Positions 17,321 through 26,458 of a stretch of DNA of 64,000 bases are shown piece by piece. A model generated the notes under the pieces. The model saw only the letters and a list, made by a program, of their open reading frames with translations, did not search any database and was not told where the DNA came from. Made by a program: the position numbers and the translations under genes. This DNA is from an uncultured Clostridia bacterium. Lineage in GTDB: Bacteria; Bacillota; Clostridia; Christensenellales; CAG-138. The DNA lies in contig CALVWJ010000008.1 in NCBI GenBank assembly GCA_944366945.1, positions 1 through 64,000 of the forward strand, written 5' to 3'. How positions within the stretch are numbered: position 1 is the stretch's first letter; each line of letters opens with the position of its first letter.

Positions 17321-17410
17321 CCTCCCTGCGCACTGCCGCCCAGGTATATGGGCGCTGTGCATGTAATGCCACATAGACGGCAACGGCATGGAGGGATCTC
17401 CGCAGGGAGG
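17321..17410 (+). promoter_or_regulatory. Long-range inverted repeat masking the crt ribosome site
   Basis: CCTCCCTGCG (17321-17330) is a perfect complement of CGCAGGGAGG (17401-17410), which contains the crt Shine-Dalgarno sequence. Inner hairpins are possible in the 70-base loop. If formed, the stem would reduce crt translation or act as a processing site between kamE and crt. Confidence 0.5.
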
Positions 17411-17421
17411 TTTAAAACAAG

Positions 17422-18213
17422 ATGGAACATATGGGAAAAAATATTCTTGTAGAGCGGCGGGAGGCCATCGCAGTGCTTACTGTGAACCGTCCGCGCGCGC
17501 TTAACGCGCTCAATACGGAAACGTTGATCGAACTTGAGCAGGCGCTCCGCGAGATCGAATCAGATGATTCCGTCCGGGTGCTCATCATCACGGGCATGGG
17601 CGAGAAAGCGTTTATTGCTGGAGCGGATATTGGCGAAATGGCTGAATTGGACGCCCGCGGCGCGAAACGGTTCGCTTCGGTGGCGCACCGGGCGTTTAAT
17701 GCGCTTGACGATCTGCGCGTGCCCACCATTGCAGCGGTCAACGGTTATGCGCTTGGCGGTGGGCTGGAACTTGCGCTTTGTTGCGATATCCGCCTTGCGG
17801 CGGAAGGCGCAAAGCTTGGCCAGCCGGAGGTAACGCTCGGCATTACTCCGGGGTTTGGCGGAACGCAGCGGTTGCCGCGCGTGATCGGCGCATCCTATGC
17901 AATGCAGCTTATTTTGACTGGCAAACCGATCAGTGCGCTGGAAGCGCAACGCATTCGCTTGATCAACGCCGTCTATCCGGATGGGGCGCTTATGGAAGGG
18001 GCTATGGAAATGGCGCACCAGATCGCAACCAACGCGCCCATTGCCGTGCAGGCCTGCAAGCGCGCGATCAGCACGCGTGTAGACCGGTTTATCGACGTGG
18101 ATCTTGCAACGGAAGAAGAACTATTCTCCTTCTGTTTTAATACGAAGGATCAGAAAATGGCTATGCGCGCCTTTTTGGAGAAAAAGCCGCGTGAGAGCTT
18201 TAAAGGGGAGTAA
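17422..18213 (+). CDS. crt: Enoyl-CoA hydratase / crotonase
   Basis: 263 residues of the crotonase fold, cytosolic. It hydrates crotonyl-CoA to 3-hydroxybutyryl-CoA (or the reverse). Visible features: the oxyanion-hole segment GEKAFIAGADIGEM (about 58-71), the second oxyanion region NGYALGGGLELALCCD and the catalytic glutamate motif GQPEVTLGITPGFGG. The ORF has two possible starts, 17422 and 17431; the first has the AGGGAGG site 11 bases upstream. It couples the lysine-derived crotonyl-CoA pool to the acetoacetyl-CoA branch. Confidence 0.92.
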   Translation: MEHMGKNILVERREAIAVLTVNRPRALNALNTETLIELEQALREIESDDSVRVLIITGMGEKAFIAGADIGEMAELDARGAKRFASVAHRAFNALDDLRVPTIAAVNGYALGGGLELALCCDIRLAAEGAKLGQPEVTLGITPGFGGTQRLPRVIGASYAMQLILTGKPISALEAQRIRLINAVYPDGALMEGAMEMAHQIATNAPIAVQACKRAISTRVDRFIDVDLATEEELFSFCFNTKDQKMAMRAFLEKKPRESFKGE

Positions 18214-18215
18214 CC

Positions 18216-19070
18216 ATGGAACAGATCTTTGTGATTGGTGCGGGCACGATGGGGCTGGACATTGCCCAGACGTTCGCGCAGGCTGGCTATAAGGTTGCAG
18301 TGCGCGATGTGAACAACGAGATACTTGCACGCGCAAACGAACGCCTGCAGGGCGGCTTGAAGAAGCGCATTGCACGCGGCAAGCTTGCGCAGCAGGAAGC
18401 GGATGCGCTCCTTTCGCGGATTTCGTTTACAACGGAACTTGCGCCTGCCAAGGAAGCTGCGCTCGTCATCGAGGCGATTGTTGAGCGTGCGGAGATAAAG
18501 AAAAGCGTTTTCCAAGAACTGGATGGCATCTGCCCGGATGGGACGATTTTTGCGAGCAATACCTCGTCGATTTCCATTACGGACATCGCATCTGCCACGA
18601 AGCGGCCGGACCGGTTTATTGGGATGCATTTCTTCAACCCCGCTACGGTGATGAAGCTCGTGGAAGTCATCCGGGGGGTAGGCACGTCGGAAGAAACATT
18701 TGCTGCGGTGGAACGCCTTGCGCGCGCCATTGGCAAGGAACCGGTTGAGGTGCAGGAAGGGCCAGGCTTTGTGGTAAACCGCATTCTTGTGCCGATGATC
18801 AACGAAGCCATCGGCCTTTACGCGGAAGGCATCGCCTCTGCAGAAGGCATCGATGCGGCCATGCGTCTTGGCTGCAACCATCCCATGGGGCCGCTGGAAC
18901 TGGGCGATTTGATCGGCCTGGACGTGGTGCTCGCCATCATGGATACGCTCTTTGAAGAAACGCATGATGTAAAATACCGTGCGCACCCGTTGCTGCGCAA
19001 ATATGTGCGCGGTGGGCTGCTTGGCCGCAAGGCTGGCCGCGGTTTTTATGAATATGCCAAAAAACAGTGA
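18216..19070 (+). CDS. hbd: 3-hydroxybutyryl-CoA dehydrogenase
   Basis: 284 residues. The N-terminal NAD(P)-binding GAGTMG motif lies at residues 7-12; the family signatures FASNTSSISIT and GMHFFNPATVMKLVE follow, the latter holding the catalytic His; the C-terminal dimerisation domain contains NHPMGPLELGD. It oxidises or reduces between 3-hydroxybutyryl-CoA and acetoacetyl-CoA. It begins two bases after the crt stop, with a GGGGAG site inside the crt end. Confidence 0.96.
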   Translation: MEQIFVIGAGTMGLDIAQTFAQAGYKVAVRDVNNEILARANERLQGGLKKRIARGKLAQQEADALLSRISFTTELAPAKEAALVIEAIVERAEIKKSVFQELDGICPDGTIFASNTSSISITDIASATKRPDRFIGMHFFNPATVMKLVEVIRGVGTSEETFAAVERLARAIGKEPVEVQEGPGFVVNRILVPMINEAIGLYAEGIASAEGIDAAMRLGCNHPMGPLELGDLIGLDVVLAIMDTLFEETHDVKYRAHPLLRKYVRGGLLGRKAGRGFYEYAKKQ

Positions 19071-19120
19071 ACAAGCAGTAAATAAAAAGGGAAACCCTTA
19101 TATTCAAATTAGGAGGATCT

Positions 19121-20293
19121 ATGGATTTCACGCTTTCCAAACAGCATCTGCTGCTGCGCGACATGTATCGCGCATTTGCGGAGAATGAGGTCAAGCCTCT
19201 TGCCGAGGAGATCGACGAGGAAGAACGCTTCCCGATGGAAACCGTCAAGAAGCTGGCACGTTATGGCTTCATGGGCATCCCGTTCCCGAAAAAATACGGC
19301 GGAGCGGGCGGCGATGTGCTTGCCTATGCCATGGCGGTGGAGGAACTTTCCAAGGTGTGCGGCACAACGGGCGTTATCGTTTCCGCGCATACTTCGCTTT
19401 GCTGCGCGCCTATCTATGAAAACGGCACGGAAGAGCAGAAGATGAAGTATCTGCCCAAGCTGCTTTCCGGTGAATGGATCGGCGCTTTCGGCTTAACGGA
19501 ACCCAACGCAGGTACGGACGCTTCTGGCCAGCAGACGACTGCAGAACTGGTGGACGATCACTATGTGCTCAATGGTACGAAGATCTTTATCACCAATGCG
19601 GGCTATGCGAGCGTTTATATCATCTTTGCCATGACCGATAAAAAACTGGGCAACAAGGGCATTTCGGCGTTCATCGTCGAAAAGGATTTCCCGGGCTTCT
19701 CCGTCGGCAAGAAGGAGAAGAAGATGGGCATCCGTGGCAGCGCGACCTGCGAACTTATCATGGAAAACTGCATCGTTCCCAAGGAGAACCTGCTCGGCAA
19801 AGAGGGCAAGGGCTTCGGCATCGCGATGAAAACGCTTGACGGCGGCCGCATCGGTATCGCTTCGCAGGCGCTTGGCATCGGCGAGGGCGCTGTGGAAGAA
19901 ACCATCAAGTATGTGCAAGAGCGCAAGCAGTTCGGCAAGCGCCTTTCCCAGATGCAGAACACGCAGTTCCAGCTTGCTGACATGTATACCCGCATGCAGG
20001 CTGCACAGTTCCTGGTTTACTCCGCTGCGATGAAGAAGCAGGCGTTCACCGATGCCGCGTTGGCCGGCAAGAAGGCGCCTTCCTACTCCATGGATGCTGC
20101 AATGGCCAAGCTCTTTGCGGCGGAAGCGGCAAGCGATGTAACGCGCCGCGCCGTTCAGCTGTTCGGCGGCTATGGCTACACCCGCGAATATCCCGTGGAG
20201 CGCATGATGCGCGATGCGAAGATCACCGAGATTTACGAGGGCACAAGCGAAGTCCAGCGCATGGTCATCGCAAACAACCTCGGCGTAAAGTAA
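19121..20293 (+). CDS. bcd: Butyryl-CoA dehydrogenase (short-chain acyl-CoA dehydrogenase)
   Basis: 390 residues, a FAD acyl-CoA dehydrogenase. The FGLTEPNAGTDAS signature is present, and a late IYEGTSEVQRMVIA segment carries the conserved C-terminal family motif. It reduces crotonyl-CoA to butyryl-CoA. The immediate downstream etfB-etfA pair fits a Bcd-Etf complex, which in Clostridia bifurcates electrons from NADH to crotonyl-CoA and ferredoxin. Bifurcation itself is inferred from the family. AGGAGG lies 5-6 bases before the ATG. Confidence 0.95.
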   Translation: MDFTLSKQHLLLRDMYRAFAENEVKPLAEEIDEEERFPMETVKKLARYGFMGIPFPKKYGGAGGDVLAYAMAVEELSKVCGTTGVIVSAHTSLCCAPIYENGTEEQKMKYLPKLLSGEWIGAFGLTEPNAGTDASGQQTTAELVDDHYVLNGTKIFITNAGYASVYIIFAMTDKKLGNKGISAFIVEKDFPGFSVGKKEKKMGIRGSATCELIMENCIVPKENLLGKEGKGFGIAMKTLDGGRIGIASQALGIGEGAVEETIKYVQERKQFGKRLSQMQNTQFQLADMYTRMQAAQFLVYSAAMKKQAFTDAALAGKKAPSYSMDAAMAKLFAAEAASDVTRRAVQLFGGYGYTREYPVERMMRDAKITEIYEGTSEVQRMVIANNLGVK

Positions 20294-20311
20294 GAAGGAG
20301 GTTTGGTTAAA

Positions 20312-21112
20312 ATGAAGATCATCGTTTGTGTGAAGCAGGTTCCCGATACCTCCGGAAAGGTTGCCGTGAACCCCGATGGCACGCTGGACCGTGCGTCCAT
20401 GCAGACCATTACCAACCCGGATGACTTGAACGCTGTGGAAGCTGCGCTTGCGCTTAAAGAGGAGACCGGTTGCAAGGTTATCGTGGTCACCATGGGCCCG
20501 CCGCCGGCAGAAGGCATGCTGCGCGAGATCCTTGCCCGCGGTGCGGATGAGGCTGTCCTGGTTTCCGGCCGCGAATTCGGCGGATCCGATACCTATGCCA
20601 CTTCGCAGATCCTTGCTGCTGCCATCCACCGTATCGGCGTTGAAAAGGATGACATCATCATGTGCGGCCGGCAGGCCATCGATGGCGATACCGCGCAGGT
20701 AGGCCCTCAGATTGCCGAGAAGCTTGGCATGCCGCAGGTTACCTATGCTGCCGAAATTCACAAGGATGGCGACTGCATCACCGTAAAGCGCATGCTCGAG
20801 GATGGCTACATGACCATCCGCGTCAAGACGCCTTGCCTGCTTACCTGCATCAAAGAGCTGAATTCGCCGCGTTACATGAGCATCAGCGGCATCTTTGAAT
20901 GCTATGATAAACCCATGGCAGTGTTCGACTATGAGGCGCTTAAGGATGATCCGCTGATCGATGCTACCACCATCGGCCTCAAGGGCTCGCCCACGAATAT
21001 CCTTACCTCCTTCACCCCGCCGCAAAAGGGCGCTGGCATGATGCTCCCGGGCGCTGAGAAGGCGGACTGCGAGAAGCTGGCGGGCATGCTCGCGGCAAAG
21101 CACATCATCTGA
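20312..21112 (+). CDS. etfB: Electron transfer flavoprotein subunit beta
   Basis: 266 residues starting MKIIVCVKQVPDT, the standard EtfB N-terminus. The conserved segment CGRQAIDGDTAQVGPQIAE is present. EtfB binds FAD/AMP at the electron-input side of the Bcd-Etf complex. The start at 20312 follows AAGGAGG by about 10 bases; an in-frame TTG at 20303 is less likely. Confidence 0.96.
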   Translation: MKIIVCVKQVPDTSGKVAVNPDGTLDRASMQTITNPDDLNAVEAALALKEETGCKVIVVTMGPPPAEGMLREILARGADEAVLVSGREFGGSDTYATSQILAAAIHRIGVEKDDIIMCGRQAIDGDTAQVGPQIAEKLGMPQVTYAAEIHKDGDCITVKRMLEDGYMTIRVKTPCLLTCIKELNSPRYMSISGIFECYDKPMAVFDYEALKDDPLIDATTIGLKGSPTNILTSFTPPQKGAGMMLPGAEKADCEKLAGMLAAKHII

Positions 21113-21130
21113 GAAAGGGGTTAACTGAGA

Positions 21131-22267
21131 ATGGCTACGTTCAACAATACCGATCTTGCTGCTTTCAAGGATGTTTGGGTGTTCTGCGAGCAGCGCCAGG
21201 GCAAACTGATGCCCACCGATTTTGAATTGATCTCTGAAGGACGCAAACTTGCCGATGAGCTCGGCGTGAAGCTGTGCGGCCTGCTTTTGGGCGACAACGT
21301 GGAAGGCCTTGCAAAAGAGCTGGGCGGCTATGGCGCGGATGAAGTGATCGTCTGCGAGAGCCCGCTGCTCAAGAATTACACCACGGACGCCTATACCAAG
21401 GTTATCTGTGACATGATCGAGCAGTTTAAGCCCGAAGCGTTTTTGATCGGTGCGACCAACATCGGCCGCGACCTTGGCCCGCGCTGCGCTGCGCGCCTGC
21501 ACACCGGCCTTTGCGCGGACTGCACGCATCTGGATGTGGACATGGAGAATTACAAGAACTTCCTCCGTGAAAGCTCTACGCTGCCCGAAGACCGCATCGA
21601 AGCGACCTCCAAGGCAAAGGTGCTCGGCCAGGATCATGATGTGTCCCGCGATATGAAGATGACCCGCCCTGCATTCGGCGGTCACTTGATGGCTTCGATC
21701 ATCTGCCCGCGCTTCCGTCCCAGCATGGCGACGGTGCGCCCGGGCGTAATGAAGAAAGCGCCATTTAACCAGGCGAAGGCCGATGCGTGCAAGATCGTAA
21801 AGCCCGCGTTCTCCTTGACCGAAGCGGATATTCAGACCGAAGTTGTGGAAGTCGTGAAGGCGGCGAAGAAGCTCGTTGACCTCGTAGGCGCGGATTATGT
21901 TGTATCCGTTGGCCGTGGCATCAGCCGCGATGTCGAGCTGGGCATTAAGCTTGCAGAAGAGCTTGCAGCTGAGCTTGGCGGCGTTGTTGGCGGCTCCCGC
22001 GCGGCGATCGACTCCGGCTGGCTGAGCGCTGACCACCAGGTCGGCCAGACCGGCAAGACCGTGCATCCTAAAGTGTATGTTGCGCTGGGCATTTCAGGTG
22101 CAATTCAGCACAAGGCTGGCATGCAGGATTCCGAGTGCATCATCGCGGTGAACAAGAACGAAACCGCTCCTATCTTCGAAGTTGCGGACTATGGCATCTG
22201 CGGCGACCTGTTCAAGGTGACCCCGATGCTCATCGAAGCGGTTCGCGCAGCAAAAGCTGCAAAATAA
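21131..22267 (+). CDS. etfA: Electron transfer flavoprotein subunit alpha
   Basis: 378 residues. The C-terminal FAD domain carries the EtfA signature GGSRAAIDSGWLSADHQVGQTG and the GISGAIQHKAGMQDS segment, with the middle part of the first motif holding the FAD-contact residues. It pairs with EtfB. Last gene of the lysine fermentation operon; a strong terminator follows 20 bases later. Confidence 0.96.
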   Translation: MATFNNTDLAAFKDVWVFCEQRQGKLMPTDFELISEGRKLADELGVKLCGLLLGDNVEGLAKELGGYGADEVIVCESPLLKNYTTDAYTKVICDMIEQFKPEAFLIGATNIGRDLGPRCAARLHTGLCADCTHLDVDMENYKNFLRESSTLPEDRIEATSKAKVLGQDHDVSRDMKMTRPAFGGHLMASIICPRFRPSMATVRPGVMKKAPFNQAKADACKIVKPAFSLTEADIQTEVVEVVKAAKKLVDLVGADYVVSVGRGISRDVELGIKLAEELAAELGGVVGGSRAAIDSGWLSADHQVGQTGKTVHPKVYVALGISGAIQHKAGMQDSECIIAVNKNETAPIFEVADYGICGDLFKVTPMLIEAVRAAKAAK

Positions 22268-22287
22268 AGGAAATAGCTTATAAACCG

Positions 22288-22330
22288 TTTGCGCCACCCC
22301 ACCAAGTGCGGGTGGCGCAAATGCGTTTTT
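22288..22330 (+). terminator. Intrinsic terminator of the lysine fermentation operon
   Basis: A 12-bp perfect stem TTTGCGCCACCC / GGGTGGCGCAAA with a 10-base loop, then TGCGTTTTT. It ends an 11-gene transcript that begins near 10640. Confidence 0.92.
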
Positions 22331-22533
22331 AGGGCTTTTGCCGACAACGTAGATCCTGCGACTGACGTTGCAGATTTGTTGCACTGTAGCTTTGACACAA
22401 GGGCGGATTGATGTTTATAATATCGGGCACGCACATTGCGCTGGCGCCGTTCATTGCATCCTAGCGGCGCTTTCCCTTTTGGCGGCATATGTGGTATGAT
22501 AAAAGGCAACAAAAAAGCATTAAAGGTGATGAA

Positions 22534-23280
22534 ATGGATTTGATGCAGGATGAAAAGGCATTTTCCTATCCGATATATGTGGATGTAAGCATGTGCAATC
22601 CGGAAGGGGCATTATACCCAGCCGCATATCAGCGCATTGTAATTGAGACAATCGGGAAACATCTTGAAAATATCGCGCTTGACTCGGTGCGCATTGCAAA
22701 GCAATATGGCGTAGCTTGGGTGCTTCACTCCATGAGCCTTGCGCTTGCGCGCCCCATCCGCCTATACGACAAGCTATCGATCCGCACTTGGCACACGAAC
22801 GCTGCATTTCCGGTTTTCCGCAGGGAAGCTATAATTTGCGACGCCCAAGGGGAAACGGTTGCCGTGGGCGCAACCTTCTCGTCTTTGCTCGATGTAAAAA
22901 CGCACCGCCTCTGCATGAACCGCGAGATCCTTGCGCGGTTTGCACTTGCGGATGGAGAAACCCTCCTCGATGCGGAAAAACGCTTTGCTGAACGCGTTGC
23001 GTTTGCAGAGGTGGAGCGCCGCAGGGTGCGTCCGAGCTGGATTGATGGGCTTGGCCATGTGAACAATGAGCGCTATGGGGAGTTTGCATTTGATGCACTC
23101 AGCGCGCAGGAACGGCAACGAATCGGCGCACTGAAGCGGCTGGATATCTGGTTCAAGGCGGAGCTGAGGGAAGGAACGGAGTTTTCCATGGAACGCGGGG
23201 AACTGGAGAACGCCGTGCTCCTGCGCGGCGTGATGCAGCCGGAAAACAGGGAGTCGTTCCTCGTGAAACTGACATATTAA
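22534..23280 (+). CDS. Acyl-ACP/acyl-CoA thioesterase-like protein
   Basis: 248 residues with a double hotdog layout of the acyl-ACP thioesterase family: a first half (about 1-130) with the WVLHSMSLALARPIRLYDKL segment, and a second half with DGLGHVNNERYGEF, whose Asn-His pattern resembles the catalytic region. Such enzymes release fatty acids from carrier proteins in the cytosol; the substrate length is not predictable. The start at 22534 is preferred because GGTGAT precedes it; an upstream in-frame ATG at 22489 is less plausible. Forms a co-directional run with the next three genes. Confidence 0.75.
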   Translation: MDLMQDEKAFSYPIYVDVSMCNPEGALYPAAYQRIVIETIGKHLENIALDSVRIAKQYGVAWVLHSMSLALARPIRLYDKLSIRTWHTNAAFPVFRREAIICDAQGETVAVGATFSSLLDVKTHRLCMNREILARFALADGETLLDAEKRFAERVAFAEVERRRVRPSWIDGLGHVNNERYGEFAFDALSAQERQRIGALKRLDIWFKAELREGTEFSMERGELENAVLLRGVMQPENRESFLVKLTY

Positions 23281-23315
23281 AACAAAAGGAATTCCAGTGA
23301 GATAGGGAAATTGCA

Positions 23316-23996
23316 ATGCAAAACAGGGAGCAAAATTTTAAAGGGTTTGAACCGGATACCTATCGCTTCTTGATGGAGCTGGGTTTTTACAATGAAAAGT
23401 CTTTTTTTGACGCGAACCGCGCGCGCTGCAAACGCGTGGTGCAGGAGCCCATGCGGGCGCTTGCAAGCGATCTCATCCCGGCTGCGCTGGAAATGGACCC
23501 CAATTTCAACACGCGCCTTACAACGGTTGTTTCGCGCATGAACCGGGATACCCGCTTTTCGCGGGATAAGCGCCCATACCGCGATCACGGTTGGATCGGA
23601 TTTCGCCATCCGGATACACGCACGAGCGAAAGCCTTTGCGTATACTTTGAGATCGACCCGGATGGCTATGGGTACGGCATGGGAATGTACGATGCAAACC
23701 CGGCGCTCATGAAACCGTTTCGCGCGCGCGTTTTGGCCGATCCAGAGCGCTTTCTCGCGATTCTTGCGGATCCGCGCCTTGCAAAATTTGAAGTGCGCGG
23801 CGAAGCATATAAACGGGACCATTTTCCGGATGCGCCGGAAGCTGTAAAGCCATATATCAATCGTAAAGGGATCAGTTGGTGCTATTATACAAAGGATCTA
23901 AAACAAACGTTTCATCCAGAACTGCTCGACGAGGTGCTGGATGGCTTTGACGCGATGAAGCCGCTCTACCGCTTCGTACAGGGTCTGGAGGTTTAA
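23316..23996 (+). CDS. DUF2461-family protein
   Basis: 226 residues resembling the DUF2461 family: an N-terminal GFEPDTYRFLMELGFYN segment, the central FNTRLTTVVSRMNRDTRFSRDK stretch (positions about 68-89), and a RDHGWIGFRH block. No membrane segment. Members are widespread in bacteria without a known function. Short spacing to its neighbours suggests co-transcription. Confidence 0.75.
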   Translation: MQNREQNFKGFEPDTYRFLMELGFYNEKSFFDANRARCKRVVQEPMRALASDLIPAALEMDPNFNTRLTTVVSRMNRDTRFSRDKRPYRDHGWIGFRHPDTRTSESLCVYFEIDPDGYGYGMGMYDANPALMKPFRARVLADPERFLAILADPRLAKFEVRGEAYKRDHFPDAPEAVKPYINRKGISWCYYTKDLKQTFHPELLDEVLDGFDAMKPLYRFVQGLEV

Positions 23997-24017
23997 AAAA
24001 ACAAGGAGGAAAGGGTC

Positions 24018-24641
24018 ATGAAGGTTTTGCTGCTCAATGGGAGCCCACATGAGAAGGGATGCACGCATGCCGCATTGCAAGTGGTGGCAGAGGAGCTGGA
24101 ACGGCAAGGCGTTTCTGGCGAGATTTTCTGGATTGGGAGTGGCCCGATACAGGATTGCGTAGATTGCGGCGCATGCAAAACGCTGCATGCCTGCGCATTT
24201 GAATCGGATGGCGTGAATGCATTCCTGGAGAAGGCGAAGGGCGCGGACGGTTTCCTTTTTGGAACGCCTGTGTACTTTTCGCATCCTACGGGGAGCATTC
24301 AGTCTTTTTTGAACCGGGCGATGTATGGTTGCCGGGATTTCTTCGCGTTTAAGCCGGCTGCGGCGCTGGCTGTCGCGCGGCGAGCCGGGAATGTTGCTTC
24401 TGTGGATGTGCTGAATAAGTATTTTACCCTTGCGCAAATGCCTATTGTATCGTCTTCCTATTGGAATGTCGTGTTCGGCCAAACGCCCGAAGAGGTGCAT
24501 AAGGATCTGGAAGGCCTGCAGATCCTGCGCAATTTAGCGCGCAACATGGCTTGGTTGCTGCAATGCATTGAAGCGGGCCGCGCGCAGGGCGTGCTTGCGC
24601 CGGAGCGGGAGCGCGGCGCTGTTACGAATTTCATCCGGTGA
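24018..24641 (+). CDS. Flavodoxin-fold NAD(P)H-dependent oxidoreductase
   Basis: 207 residues. It starts MKVLLLNGSPHEKGCT, the FMN-phosphate loop of NADPH-dependent FMN reductases, followed by a CVDCGAC cysteine motif (about residues 51-57) seen in iron-sulfur flavoprotein-type oxidoreductases, and by the FGTPVYFSHPTGSIQSFLNR flavodoxin-like segment. The electron acceptor is unknown. AAGGAGG precedes the ATG. Its stop overlaps the GTG start of the next gene. Confidence 0.83.
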   Translation: MKVLLLNGSPHEKGCTHAALQVVAEELERQGVSGEIFWIGSGPIQDCVDCGACKTLHACAFESDGVNAFLEKAKGADGFLFGTPVYFSHPTGSIQSFLNRAMYGCRDFFAFKPAAALAVARRAGNVASVDVLNKYFTLAQMPIVSSSYWNVVFGQTPEEVHKDLEGLQILRNLARNMAWLLQCIEAGRAQGVLAPERERGAVTNFIR

Positions 24642-25444
24642 CGCGTGTGGAAACATGCCGTTTCGGAGGAAGCTCCCTTGCCGCTGTGAATGGGGTGCAG
24701 GGAGAAGCCCAGGCAAAACCGCTGGAAAACAGGGGCATATGCGCTGTGATGATCCATGGTTTCCTCGGAAGCCCTGCACATTTTGCGCCGTTTGCTGCAC
24801 TGGCAGAAGCATGCGGCGTGCAGACGCACACGATTTCTTTGCCGGGGCACGGTGGATCGCTCCGGGAATTCCTGCGCACGGGGCGCCGCGCTTGGGAGGC
24901 GCATGTTGCATCAGAGCTTACCGCCTTGCGCGCACAGCATGAGAAATTGCTCCTGGTAGGCCATTCTATGGGCGGCCTTTTGGCGATCTGTGCAGCGGTA
25001 AAGATGCAAGATGGCATTGCGGGCATCCTTGCGATTGCGTTGCCTTTGCGCCTGCGCATAACACGGGAAGGGATACGCATTCGGATTGCCGCCGCCTGCA
25101 GGGCACGTGCTGGCGAAGATCCGCGCATTGCTGCCGCGCGGGATCTGTGCGGCGTATCTGGGATAACGGTTTGGAACGCGCCGCTCCTAATTCCCAATGC
25201 ACTGGCGCTGCTTTGCGTGATGCGCCGCGCGCGAAAAAGCTTGCCCGCGCTGCGCGTGCCGCTTAGGGTTGTCAATTCTATCGGGGATGAGATTGTGTCG
25301 CCGCGTTCCCTTGATTTTCTCAAAACCGCACAGCCCAATGCAGAGATAACCCAGCTTCAAGCATCCAGCCATTTCTGGTTCAGCCCGGATGAATGGGAAA
25401 CGCTCAAAGCGCTGTTTATGCATGCACTTGCAAGCACGCAATAA
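24638..25444 (+). CDS. Alpha/beta hydrolase
   Basis: 268 residues. A nucleophile elbow GHSMGG (Ser near residue 110), an HGFLGSP oxyanion segment near residue 40 and a late His (SSHFW) complete a plausible Ser-Asp-His triad. It resembles carboxylesterase/monoacylglycerol-lipase-type enzymes. The start is a GTG overlapping the upstream stop (GTGA), so translation is probably coupled. The substrate is unknown. Confidence 0.8.
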   Translation: MTRVETCRFGGSSLAAVNGVQGEAQAKPLENRGICAVMIHGFLGSPAHFAPFAALAEACGVQTHTISLPGHGGSLREFLRTGRRAWEAHVASELTALRAQHEKLLLVGHSMGGLLAICAAVKMQDGIAGILAIALPLRLRITREGIRIRIAAACRARAGEDPRIAAARDLCGVSGITVWNAPLLIPNALALLCVMRRARKSLPALRVPLRVVNSIGDEIVSPRSLDFLKTAQPNAEITQLQASSHFWFSPDEWETLKALFMHALASTQ

Positions 25445-25445
25445 A

Positions 25446-25478
25446 AAGCGGGAAGGGTGGCCCTTCCCGCTTTATGTT
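25446..25478. terminator. Bidirectional terminator between convergent genes
   Basis: AAAGCGGGAAGGG and CCCTTCCCGCTTT form a 13-bp stem with a TGG loop, with A and T runs on the two sides. It separates the plus-strand hydrolase from the minus-strand DUF2500 gene. Confidence 0.85.
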
Positions 25479-25495
25479 TGGTTCTGCACAAGCGC

Positions 25496-25858
25496 TTATG
25501 CATTTCGCTCAAAGCCCAGGTAGCGGGTGCCCTGGAACGTGAGCCTGCCGCAATCGCCTTCAGCGAGCATGCCGTACTCCGCCCCGGAAACGGAAAGCTC
25601 CATGCGGTCCCCGCTCTCCACCTGGAAGGTAATATAATACGTTGTGGAAGTGTGGTGATGCATGCTGGAGTCGCTCGCGTAGCGCGAAACGTTTGTACGT
25701 TTTGTTACGATGATTGCGTCTACCGTAAGGCGCGGCGCAGCATTGTTTTTAGACCATTGGGAAATGCCTTTGATGATCGTAAAAATGATTATGCCGAAAA
25801 CAACTACGAACATAATCGTGACCAATGTAGAGATCCCGCTAAATCCAAAGCCCATCAT
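25496..25858 (-). CDS. DUF2500-family membrane protein
   Basis: 120 residues. One strong N-terminal transmembrane helix (about 8-30) is followed by a soluble beta-rich domain with the DUF2500 pattern: VTKRTNVSR, HHHTSTTYYITFQ and the MELSVSGAEYGMLAEGD segment. Function unknown; the domain should face the outside or the cytosol depending on topology, which I cannot settle. Confidence 0.75.
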   Translation of the reverse strand: MMGFGFSGISTLVTIMFVVVFGIIIFTIIKGISQWSKNNAAPRLTVDAIIVTKRTNVSRYASDSSMHHHTSTTYYITFQVESGDRMELSVSGAEYGMLAEGDCGRLTFQGTRYLGFERNA

Positions 25859-25897
25859 ACTAAAATCGTAGCATATCCTTTCAAAATATTAGACCGA

Positions 25898-26458
25898 CTA
25901 TTCGGAAAGCAACAAGGTAATGCAGGCTTCCCGCTGCGCAGGGGAAGGCTCTGCGCGCAACATTGCCCCCATCAAAAGCGTGAAAAATAAAGAAGAACGA
26001 TCACGCAGCCGCCGAGCGCTGGGGGATTGCACCTTGAGCGTGCCGACTTCCAGCATAACCGTCCATTTACGCAGCTTTTCTTCCATGAGCGATGCAAGCG
26101 CAGGGTTGTCCAGGCAGCTTTCAGAAAAAAGCACCACATGGAGCCTGCGCAGATCCTCGTCGTCCAAAAGCGCAGCCATGAGCGCGCGCAGCGCTTCTTC
26201 CATGGGGCAATCCCGCGTGAGCGTTTCCACCCAGCTGAGGATCAAATCCGTGACGCGCGCGCCGTGCAGCTCGGCAATATCCGTTACGAGCGCTTCCTTG
26301 GTGGGGTAATAGTAATAAAGCGTGCCTTTGGAGAGCCCGGCTGCCTGCGCGATATCATTGAGGCTCGTGCCATGGATCCCCGTGCGCGTAAAAAGCTGCG
26401 AAGCAGTTCCCAAAATAGCAGCCTGCACGCTTTCGTAGCCATCGTGTTTTCCCCGCAT
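25898..26458 (-). CDS. TetR/AcrR-family transcriptional regulator
   Basis: 186 residues. The N-terminal helix-turn-helix is clear (about 15-60: ASQLFTRTGIHGTSLNDIA, then AGLSKGTLYYYYPTKEAL). The C-terminal ligand domain is not assignable to a ligand. It lies upstream of the DUF2500 gene on the same strand, 39 bases apart, and could regulate it. A short inverted sequence near 26480-26510 may be its operator, but this is weak. Confidence 0.87.
   Translation of the reverse strand: MRGKHDGYESVQAAILGTASQLFTRTGIHGTSLNDIAQAAGLSKGTLYYYYPTKEALVTDIAELHGARVTDLILSWVETLTRDCPMEEALRALMAALLDDEDLRRLHVVLFSESCLDNPALASLMEEKLRKWTVMLEVGTLKVQSPSARRLRDRSSLFFTLLMGAMLRAEPSPAQREACITLLLSE

Noticed and set aside
19493..22066. 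An 857-residue open frame on the minus strand
   Set aside because: It lies antisense to bcd, etfB and etfA, has no family likeness, and arises from the high-GC codon pattern of the real genes.
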